NCBI GenBank assembly: GCA_031379365.1
Contig: JANNFB010000194.1
Coordinates: 1-11,448 of the forward strand
Length of the DNA stretch: 11,448 bases
Source: CADEEN01 sp031379365
Lineage (GTDB): Bacteria > Pseudomonadota > Gammaproteobacteria > Burkholderiales > Burkholderiaceae_C
Reading direction: 5' to 3'
Position 1 is the first letter of the stretch. Every line of letters begins with the position of its first letter. This document shows, one piece after another, positions 1 through 5,512 of this stretch. The notes beneath the pieces were generated by a model, which was not told the DNA's origin, made no database searches, and saw only the letters and a program-made list of their open reading frames with translations. Position numbers and translations under genes: made by a program.

Positions 1-236
1 CGGGCTTGTTGTCCCAAGGAGGAGAACGGGGGCAACCGGGCGGGCTACCCGTCAGCACGGCGGGCGCAGGCGAAGAGTATTAGGAGGAGAGGCGGGCGCA
101 GCCCGACTCGGGGGACATTCGCGGAGCAGAGCGCCCCGCCGGCCCGATCTCGCGCAACTTGGCGTACGCGACAACGAACGTCCGCAAAGGGCCGATCGGC
201 AACAGTCAGATGGCTGCTGTTGAACGCCACGGCGTA
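1..236. other. Gene-free stretch downstream of the RsaM-like gene
   Basis: I see no supportable gene here. The open frames on the minus strand are short, arginine/proline-rich and lack a good ribosome binding site. The stretch is GC-rich with short purine-rich GGAGGAGA runs. It holds small palindromes such as GCCGATCGGC near 191-200, but no convincing hairpin plus U-tract terminator for the minus-strand gene that ends at 237. It may be ordinary spacer or decayed sequence. Confidence 0.4.
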
Positions 237-611
237 TCAGTCGTTGAGGTGGCGCAGGGCCCGCTGAACTTCCCCCTGCCACGGCAGCCCGTAAACGATC
301 TGGCTCAAGTGGCGGGCTGACTCCCACGCGGTCAACACCTCGCCCTTCTCACCGAGCAATCGAAGGTTGCTGACGACGCACATGGGGTCGGCCATGGCCA
401 CGACGTCGCGCGAAACCATCACCCAGTCCCAGGCCACGCCGACCTCGCCATCGGCGGAGGCGCCCCGCCAGACGGTTTGTCCGCTGACCGGGGCTGCATC
501 GTCCGCCGCCGGGAAGACATGGGTGTCGAGGTGGTCGAAATGCAGGTTCGAAGCACCTTCCGCTTGCCGCAACAGCGGCGGCCAGGCGCGCACGCTCCAG
601 GACGTATTCAT
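237..611 (-). CDS. RsaM/AbaM-like (DUF4902) quorum-sensing modulator, 124 aa
   Basis: Likely a small cytoplasmic protein that tunes acyl-homoserine-lactone quorum sensing. The family (RsaM of Burkholderia and Pseudomonas fuscovaginae, AbaM of Acinetobacter) is encoded beside luxR/luxI genes and generally restrains them. The start is ATG at 611-609, preceded on the minus strand by AAGGAG about 7 bases away (plus-strand CTCCTT at 618-623). This rules out the longer upstream frame. The mid-protein stretch GEVGVAWDWVMVS (residues 55-67), followed by DPMCVVSNLRLL, and the C-terminal LPWQ (109-112) resemble my recollection of the family pattern: tryptophan-rich core, then S-N-L, then L-x-W. It is divergent from the luxR gene across 119 bases that contain a lux-box-like site, so it may be a target of that regulator. 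The family assignment is from recall and moderately sure; that it is a real gene is more certain. Confidence 0.66.
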   Translation of the reverse strand: MNTSWSVRAWPPLLRQAEGASNLHFDHLDTHVFPAADDAAPVSGQTVWRGASADGEVGVAWDWVMVSRDVVAMADPMCVVSNLRLLGEKGEVLTAWESARHLSQIVYGLPWQGEVQRALRHLND

Positions 612-688
612 GCAAAACTCCTTCAAGTGGGGACGAAGCCGACGGGCTTCGGTGGCCGGGAGTGTGGACAATGAATGCCCCGTGCGAT

Positions 689-708
689 AGCTGTAAAGGT
701 TGCCGGGG
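689..708. promoter_or_regulatory. Candidate degenerate lux-box between rsaM-like and luxR genes
   Basis: The site carries CTGTAAAGGTTG at 691-702, identical over 12 bases to the lux-box at 1448-1467. It follows CTG-N10-CAG except for one mismatch (CGG at 704-706). The left half-site is intact and the right one eroded. Its centre lies about 87 bases from the RsaM-like start and about 32 from the luxR start. That spacing suits activation of the minus-strand gene better than activation of luxR, where it would more probably repress. I found no clear -10 element, so direction of action is inference. Confidence 0.5.
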
Positions 709-710
709 TC

Positions 711-746
711 GCAAGGCGAATCGTTAACAAATGCTGCAAGGCGAAT
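711..746. repeat. Short direct repeat around the luxR start
   Basis: GCAAGGCGAAT occurs at 711-721 and again at 736-746, 25 bases apart. The second copy covers codons 2-6 of luxR. It could be a small duplication or chance. No function is apparent. Confidence 0.3.
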
Positions 747-1444
747 ACCAGTCGGTGCTCGAAGCGAAGAACGAAGACCAGTTTCGGTCGGTCGTGATTC
801 GCTTTGCCCAGCACTTGGGCTTCGACAAGGTCGCCGCCTCCGTGGCGGTAGACAAGGCCGATGGCGCCGCAGAGTTCGTCGCCGTTCACAACGCACCGGC
901 GGCTTATCTGCGCACCTTCGAGGACATCAGCATCGGCAGGCGTGATCCCGTTTCGCAACACTGCAAACGCAACACGGTGCCCATCATCTGGGGCCAGCAC
1001 ACCTACGTCGAGACCAACACGGCGGAGTTGTGGGAGCGGCAAGCCCAGTTCGGGTACGGCAACGGCATCGCGATGGCGCTGCATTTGCCCGAGGGCCGGC
1101 ATTTCCTGATTGGCGTGGAGCGCGATCAGGCCTTGCCCAGTGACGGTGGCGAGTTGACGCGCATCGTGGCCGATCTGCAGCTGTTCGCAGTTCACGCCCA
1201 GGACACCGCGCTGCGGGTCTTGGTGTCGGAGGCGGCGCGCCCGGAGTTGCCGGCGCTGACGCCGCGCGAACTGGAGGTTTTGCGCTGGACGATGGATGGC
1301 AAAGTCACCAGCGAGATCAGTCTCTTGCTGGGCATCGGCGATCGCACTACCGTCTTTCACCTGCAGAACGCGATGCTGAAGCTGAACTGCAATTCGAAAC
1401 ACCTTGCCGTGGTGAAAGCCATGCGCCTGGGCCTGATTCGATAG
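731..1444 (+). CDS. LuxR-family quorum-sensing transcription regulator, 237 aa
   Basis: Cytoplasmic two-domain regulator: an N-terminal autoinducer-binding domain (about residues 10-155) and a C-terminal LuxR helix-turn-helix (about 172-235). By TraR numbering the conserved ligand-domain residues D70, P71 and W85 are present as D72, P73 and W87. The HTH invariants E178, L182 and G188 appear as E180, L184 and G190 in TPRELEVLRWTMDGK. Three pocket positions differ: TraR Y53, W57 and Y61 become A55, Y59 and F63, so the ligand may not be a standard AHL. ATG 731 is the first start after an in-frame stop at 725-727; its ribosome binding site is weak. No luxI lies in the window, so it is a solo here. 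It is divergent from the RsaM-like gene and 90 bases upstream of the peptide operon, which begins with a lux-box. Local GC is visibly lower than in the downstream genes. Confidence 0.9.
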   Translation: MLQGEYQSVLEAKNEDQFRSVVIRFAQHLGFDKVAASVAVDKADGAAEFVAVHNAPAAYLRTFEDISIGRRDPVSQHCKRNTVPIIWGQHTYVETNTAELWERQAQFGYGNGIAMALHLPEGRHFLIGVERDQALPSDGGELTRIVADLQLFAVHAQDTALRVLVSEAARPELPALTPRELEVLRWTMDGKVTSEISLLLGIGDRTTVFHLQNAMLKLNCNSKHLAVVKAMRLGLIR

Positions 1445-1447
1445 CGA

Positions 1448-1467
1448 CCCTGTAAAGGTTGACAGTT
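1448..1467 (+). promoter_or_regulatory. lux-box upstream of the peptide-export operon
   Basis: The 20-base element CCCTGTAAAGGTTGACAGTT contains CTGTA and ACAG arms spaced exactly as in the Vibrio fischeri luxI box, and fits CTG-N10-CAG perfectly. It begins 3 bases after the luxR stop, with its centre about 77 bases before the peptide start. If activation is from about -42, the -10 would fall near 1488-1493; TGGAAT at 1489-1494 is a plausible weak -10, giving a transcript start near 1500. TTGACA at 1459-1464 sits inside the box but has no good -10 at 16-18 bases. That it binds the neighbouring LuxR protein is inference. Confidence 0.66.
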
Positions 1468-1534
1468 ACGAGTGCGCCGTCCCGGTGCTGGAATTGGTTG
1501 TCTGTTTCGCAACCACTGCCACCAAGGAGCGCCC

Positions 1535-1702
1535 ATGAACAAAGTCCACACCACCCTCGGCCGTTGGGTCCAACGCATCGCCGGTAAGAACCATCCCGAA
1601 ACCGAGACGCGCCCCGCGCAGCGACCGGCAGAGGTGGATGCGAAAGCCCTGCGCCACGTGGCCGGCGGCAACGGCGCATCATTGCCCAACAAAGGTTGGT
1701 AA
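1535..1702 (+). CDS. Double-glycine leader precursor of a 10-residue secreted peptide, 55 aa
   Basis: Predicted substrate of the C39-type exporter encoded just downstream. ATG 1535 is preceded by AAGGAG at 1524-1529 with 5-base spacing, which decides this start over the GTG/ATG-like frames upstream. Near the C-terminus is a textbook double-glycine cleavage motif: V34, L39 and V42 at -12, -7 and -4, and G44-G45 at -2/-1. Cleavage would release only NGASLPNKGW. The leader (45 residues) is far longer than the product. It starts with a helix-prone basic segment (TTLGRWVQRIAGK, residues 6-18) followed by a polar Pro/Glu/Arg-rich linker (about 20-33). No cysteines, so no disulfide or lanthionine bridges. 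The product could be a signalling peptide or a small toxin/bacteriocin-like molecule; I do not recognise it. Its stop overlaps the start of the HlyD gene. Confidence 0.82.
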   Translation: MNKVHTTLGRWVQRIAGKNHPETETRPAQRPAEVDAKALRHVAGGNGASLPNKGW

Positions 1703-2946
1703 GCATTTTCCGCCGCGAGGCGCTGGCGTCCCAGCAGACCTCGTGGATCGGTGAGATCCAGCTGATTCGGCCGCCGTCATTGGCTTTCCTGACGGCTGGG
1801 GTGGCCTTGTCGGTCCTGGCCGTCGGCGTCTTCCTCGCGCTGGGCGAGTACACGCGCAAGGTGCATGTCAGCGGGGTGCTGGTGCCCGACCGCGGGGTGA
1901 TCCGCCTGGTGCCGCCGCAGGACGCGGTAGTGCTGGAGCGGCACGTGGCCGAGGGGGCCAATGTTCGCGCGGGCGACGTGCTGTTCGTGCTCTCGCTTGA
2001 CCGCAGCGCCGCGGGGGGAGACACCCAGGCTCTGGTGCAACGAACCCTGGCCGAGCGGTCGCAGAGCTTGAGCGACGCGGCGACCCAGCAGCAGGCGCTG
2101 TTGGGCAGCCAGCTCGCTGTGCTGGATCGCCGCCGGGCTGATCTGCTGCGCGACCGCGGAGCGCTTGAGGCCGAGGCCAGCCTTTTGTCGCAGCGGCTGT
2201 CATTGGCCCAGCAGGCGCAGGCGCGGCTGGAGTCCTTGCGCGGTGACAACTTCGTGTCGGCTGCCCAGGTTCAGGCCAAGGCGGAAGAACTGTTGGGCCT
2301 ACAAGCCCAGCGCCAGACACTGGAACGCCAGCGCAATGCCCACGAGCGAGAGATCGCCGCCGTCGAAGCCGAGCGCCGCGAGCTGCCGCTGCGCGCGGGC
2401 GCGCGGATCGGCGAACTCGACCGCGAGCGCGGCGAACTGGCGCAGAAGCGAGCCGAGAGTGAGGGCCAGCGCAGCGTGCTGATCCGTGCGCCGCAGGATG
2501 GCGTTGTCAGCGCCGTGCTGGCCTTGCCGGGGCAGACGGTGACTTCAGCATCCGCACTGGCCAGCCTTGTGCCGGCGGGCTCGACTTTGCAGGCCCACCT
2601 GTATGCACCGTCGAGCGCGGTCGGCTTCCTGCGCGCCGAGCAACCGGTGTTGTTGCGCTACCAGGCCTTCGCGTACCAGAAGTTCGGCCACCAACGGGGG
2701 CGCATCGAGCAGGTCTCGCTGGCGCCGCTGCAGCCGGCCGAGCTGGCGGGCCAGCCTTGGGCCGGGGCGGTGCGCGAGCCGATGTACCGCATCACGGTGG
2801 CGCTCGAGCGCCAGGAGATGCCGGCTTATGGCGCCCTGCAGCCATTGGCGCCCGGGATGCAGCTCGACGCCGACGTGCCGATAGAACGGCGCAAGCTCTA
2901 CGAGTGGTTGTTCGAGCCGGTGCTGGGCATCGCCGGCCGGGTGTAG
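1696..2946 (+). CDS. HlyD-family membrane fusion protein of a peptide type I secretion system, 416 aa
   Basis: Periplasmic adaptor that links the inner-membrane ABC exporter to a TolC-type outer-membrane channel. Order of parts: short cytoplasmic N-terminus, one transmembrane helix (about 28-50), a first half-lipoyl segment (about 67-100, including VAEGANVRAGDVLFVL), a long Ala/Gln/Glu/Arg-rich coiled-coil hairpin (about 115-265), the second lipoyl half (RAPQDGVVSAVLALPGQTV), then a beta-barrel region to the end. This matches the CvaA/RaxA type found with C39 exporters. The start is TTG 1696, the first possible start in frame. It overlaps the peptide gene by 7 bases and its stop by TTGGTAA, implying translational coupling. 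Later starts would remove the N-terminal conserved segment or the membrane helix. It ends 5 bases before the exporter start. Confidence 0.9.
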   Translation: MVSIFRREALASQQTSWIGEIQLIRPPSLAFLTAGVALSVLAVGVFLALGEYTRKVHVSGVLVPDRGVIRLVPPQDAVVLERHVAEGANVRAGDVLFVLSLDRSAAGGDTQALVQRTLAERSQSLSDAATQQQALLGSQLAVLDRRRADLLRDRGALEAEASLLSQRLSLAQQAQARLESLRGDNFVSAAQVQAKAEELLGLQAQRQTLERQRNAHEREIAAVEAERRELPLRAGARIGELDRERGELAQKRAESEGQRSVLIRAPQDGVVSAVLALPGQTVTSASALASLVPAGSTLQAHLYAPSSAVGFLRAEQPVLLRYQAFAYQKFGHQRGRIEQVSLAPLQPAELAGQPWAGAVREPMYRITVALERQEMPAYGALQPLAPGMQLDADVPIERRKLYEWLFEPVLGIAGRV

Positions 2947-2951
2947 CGGCG

Positions 2952-5105
2952 GTGGACGCGCTCAACTTGTCACTGACGGGCGGGCTCGGCGCCCGCCGCG
3001 TCCCGATTGTTCTGCAGACAGAATCCGCTGAGTGTGCACTTGCTTGCTTGGCGATGGTCGCGGCGGCTCATGGCCACAACACCGATCTGCCGACGCTGCG
3101 GCTGCGCTTCTCGCTGTCGCTCAAGGGCGCGACGATGGCCGATCTGGTGCGCATGGCCGGCGACCTCAAGTTCAACCCGCGCGCCCTGCGGGCTGAGCCC
3201 GAGCAGCTGGCCCAGTTGGCTTTGCCGTGTGTGCTGCACTGGGACCTGAATCACTTCGTCGTGCTGACGGCGGTGCGTGGCAACCGGGTGACGCTGCATG
3301 ACCCGGCGCGTGGCGAGCGGCGCATGAAGCTCGACGAGCTGTCGCGCCACTTCACCGGCATCGCACTCGAGTTGACGCCAGCGGCCGATTTCAGGCCGAA
3401 GACGGAGCGTCAGACCGTCACCCTCAAGCAGCTGCTCGGTCCGGTGCGGGGCCTCAAGCGCGCCCTGGTGCAGATCTTCGTCTTGGCCGCCGGCTTGGAA
3501 GCCTTCGTCCTGCTGAGCCCCTTCTTTCTGCAGTGGGTGGTTGACGGCGTGCTGGTCAGCGCCGACCGCGACTTGTTGGTGACCCTGGGCATCGGTTTCG
3601 GCTTGCTGGTGCTGCTGCAGGTGGCTGCCGCCGCCATCCGCTCGTGGGCGGTGCTGCATTTGTCCGCCACCTTGAACTTGCAATGGCTGTCCAACGTGTT
3701 CGCGCACCTGATGCGCTTGCCGATGGCTTGGTTCGAGAAACGTCACACCGGCGACGTTTGGTCGCGCTTCGCGGCCGTCCAGCAGATCCAGAAGACGCTG
3801 ACAACGCACTTCATCGAGGCCGTGCTCGACGGCCTGCTTGTGGTGGCCACGCTGACGATGATGCTGTTCTACAGCGTCACCCTGACCCTGGTGGTGCTGG
3901 GCGCAGTGGCGGCTTATGCGGCGCTGCGTTGGGCCTTCTTCCGCCCCCTGCGCGAAGCCACGGAAGAGGCCCTGGTGCACGAGGCCAGGCAGTCAAGCCA
4001 CTTCCTGGAGTCCCTGCGCGGGGTGCAGTCGATCAAGCTGTTCAACCGCCAGGCTGATCGCCAGGCGCGCTTCATGAACCGCGTCGTCGACACGATGAAC
4101 GCCGACATCGCCACGCGCAAGCTGGAGTTGATGTTCTCGGTGTTGCACCGGCTCTTGTTCGGCGTCGAGCGCGTGGCCGTGGTCTGGCTCGGCGCCTTGC
4201 TGGTGATGGAGCAGCAGCTGTCTGTCGGCATGTTGTTCGCGTTTGTCGCCTTCAAGGAGCAGTTCGCGCAGCGCATCAGCGCCCTCATCGACAAGGGCGT
4301 GGAGTTGCGCATGCTGCGCCTGCAAGGCGAGCGCTTGGCCGACATCGTTCTGGCCGCGCCCGAAGACGAGGGTGTGCCGCGGCTGGGCTCCCCGGATCTG
4401 ACGGAGACGCCTCGGCCGCTGCGCATCGAGGTGCGGGGCCTGACGTTCCGCTACGCCGACAGCGAACCCGATGTGCTGCGCGGCGTCAGCTTCACGGTTG
4501 AGCCGGGTGAGTCAGTGGCCATCGTCGGCCCTTCGGGTTGTGGCAAGACCACGTTGCTGAAGCTGATGCTCGGCATCCACGCACCCAGCGCGGGCGAGCT
4601 GTGCATCGGCGGCATGCCGCTGGCGCAGTTGGGCCTGGCCAACTGGCGCGAGATGGTCGGCACCGTGATGCAGGACGACGCACTCCTGGCTGGCTCGGTG
4701 GCCGACAACATCTGCTTCTTTGCCGACGCACCCGACACGCGCTGGGTTGCCGAGTGCGCGCGCCTGGCCGCGGTGCACGACGAGATCGAGGCGATGCCGA
4801 TGGGATACCACACCCTCATCGGCGACATGGGAGGCAGCCTCTCGGGCGGGCAACGGCAACGCCTGCTGCTCGCGCGGGCGCTGTACAAGCGCCCACGCAT
4901 TTTGTTGCTCGACGAGGCCACCAGCGCGCTCGATGTCGAGCGTGAGCGGACCGTCAACCAGCAGGTGCGACAACTCCAGCTCACCCGCCTGATCGTTGCC
5001 CACCGGCCAGAGACGATCGCCAGCGCCTCGCGCGTCATCGTGCTCGGCGAAGGCCGCGTCATGCAGGACTTTCGCTCCGTGCCGACGACCGCCGGGCGGG
5101 TTTGA
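2952..5105 (+). CDS. C39-peptidase-containing ABC transporter (peptide processing and export), 717 aa
   Basis: Inner-membrane exporter that cuts double-glycine leaders and pumps out the product using ATP. An N-terminal C39 peptidase domain (about 15-140) has an intact triad: C28 in QTESAECALAC, H101 in NHFVVL and D117 in LHDPARG, with oxyanion Q22. The membrane domain (about 155-470) has several hydrophobic helices. The ATPase domain is complete: Walker A GPSGCGKT (526-533), LSGGQ (630-634), Walker B ILLLDE (650-655) and H684 in the switch loop. The length is typical of the family (about 700). GTG 2952 was chosen because the conserved domain begins there and it follows the HlyD stop by 5 bases. 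The open frame extends upstream to 2757 only as overlap with HlyD. One oddity is that the glycine usually following the catalytic cysteine is alanine (A29). No TolC homologue is nearby, so the outer-membrane channel must come from elsewhere. Confidence 0.95.
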   Translation: MDALNLSLTGGLGARRVPIVLQTESAECALACLAMVAAAHGHNTDLPTLRLRFSLSLKGATMADLVRMAGDLKFNPRALRAEPEQLAQLALPCVLHWDLNHFVVLTAVRGNRVTLHDPARGERRMKLDELSRHFTGIALELTPAADFRPKTERQTVTLKQLLGPVRGLKRALVQIFVLAAGLEAFVLLSPFFLQWVVDGVLVSADRDLLVTLGIGFGLLVLLQVAAAAIRSWAVLHLSATLNLQWLSNVFAHLMRLPMAWFEKRHTGDVWSRFAAVQQIQKTLTTHFIEAVLDGLLVVATLTMMLFYSVTLTLVVLGAVAAYAALRWAFFRPLREATEEALVHEARQSSHFLESLRGVQSIKLFNRQADRQARFMNRVVDTMNADIATRKLELMFSVLHRLLFGVERVAVVWLGALLVMEQQLSVGMLFAFVAFKEQFAQRISALIDKGVELRMLRLQGERLADIVLAAPEDEGVPRLGSPDLTETPRPLRIEVRGLTFRYADSEPDVLRGVSFTVEPGESVAIVGPSGCGKTTLLKLMLGIHAPSAGELCIGGMPLAQLGLANWREMVGTVMQDDALLAGSVADNICFFADAPDTRWVAECARLAAVHDEIEAMPMGYHTLIGDMGGSLSGGQRQRLLLARALYKRPRILLLDEATSALDVERERTVNQQVRQLQLTRLIVAHRPETIASASRVIVLGEGRVMQDFRSVPTTAGRV

Positions 5106-5114
5106 GCGCGGCGG

Positions 5115-5309
5115 CTAAGCCTTCTTCACCGGGCAGGTGTTCAGGCCCAGCAGCGTGTACAGCGGGCAGGTGCTGAAGGCGGCCGTGGCGAGTGGCACCA
5201 GGCCGATCCAGCCCCACAGGCCGATGGTGCCCGTGGCTGTCAAGACCAGCAGCAGCAAGCCGATCAGCGCGCGCAGGGCGCGATCCAGGGATCCGACATT
5301 GGTCTTCAT
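5115..5309 (-). CDS. DUF2892 (YgaP-like) small inner-membrane protein, 64 aa
   Basis: Short membrane protein with two hydrophobic helices (about residues 10-27 and 30-46). The C-terminal signature STCPLYTLLGLNTCP is characteristic of DUF2892, the domain fused to rhodanese in E. coli YgaP but often free-standing. The start at 5309 (MKTNVGSLDR) has GGAGAAG shortly upstream on the minus strand (plus-strand CTTCTCC at 5314-5320). The longer upstream frame is arginine-rich and not family-like. The gene is convergent with the exporter, with only 9 bases between the two stop codons and no obvious terminator there. Function is unproven; sulfur or detoxification links are suggested for the family. It is not evidently part of the peptide system. 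Confidence 0.85.
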   Translation of the reverse strand: MKTNVGSLDRALRALIGLLLLVLTATGTIGLWGWIGLVPLATAAFSTCPLYTLLGLNTCPVKKA

Positions 5310-5432
5310 GGGGCTTCTCCGTGGTCTGCCACGGCGCCGGGTTGGCGCCTTGAGCCCAGTTTGCGCCATGGTGGCTTGACGCGATCAGTGCTGAGCCGGC
5401 GGCGCTTGCGCTGCGTCAATCCGCGGCGTCCC

Positions 5433-5461
5433 CCGCAGCGAGGCGGGTGCCCGCTTAAAAT
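5433..5461 (+). promoter_or_regulatory. Possible sigma70 promoter of mnmG-rsmG
   Basis: TAAAAT at 5456-5461 is a reasonable -10 element in otherwise GC-rich sequence, 51 bases before the mnmG start. The matching -35 region (5433-5438) is poor. It is the only AT-rich promoter-like patch in the 203-base gap between the divergent DUF2892 and mnmG genes. I see nothing else in that gap. Confidence 0.3.
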
Positions 5462-5512
5462 TGAGGCAACCCAAGCCAGCCCTGGGCCGCACCCGATGCG
5501 GCCTGAAGCCCC

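Noticed and set aside
623..1402. 259-codon minus-strand frame opposite luxR
   Set aside because: No recognisable domain, and the plus frame encodes an unmistakable LuxR protein.
1459..1464. TTGACA as the -35 of an ordinary sigma70 promoter for the peptide operon
   Set aside because: No acceptable -10 at 16-18 bases downstream; the hexamer is better explained as part of the lux-box right half.
1472..1534. Upstream extension of the peptide gene from 1472
   Set aside because: The ATG at 1535 has a strong AAGGAG ribosome binding site, while the extension would overlap the proposed promoter and transcript start.
1650..1665. CACGTG palindrome in the peptide gene as a third parS
   Set aside because: The flanks (GC CACGTG GC) lack the GTT/AAC arms needed for ParB recognition.
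2757..2951. 65-residue N-terminal extension of the exporter frame
   Set aside because: It overlaps the conserved HlyD C-terminus, is Arg/Ala/Gly-rich, and the C39 domain starts properly from GTG 2952.
1535..5105. RTX-toxin or lasso/lanthipeptide interpretation of the export operon
   Set aside because: No RTX repeats, no modification enzymes, and the precursor has no cysteines; a plain double-glycine peptide exporter fits better.
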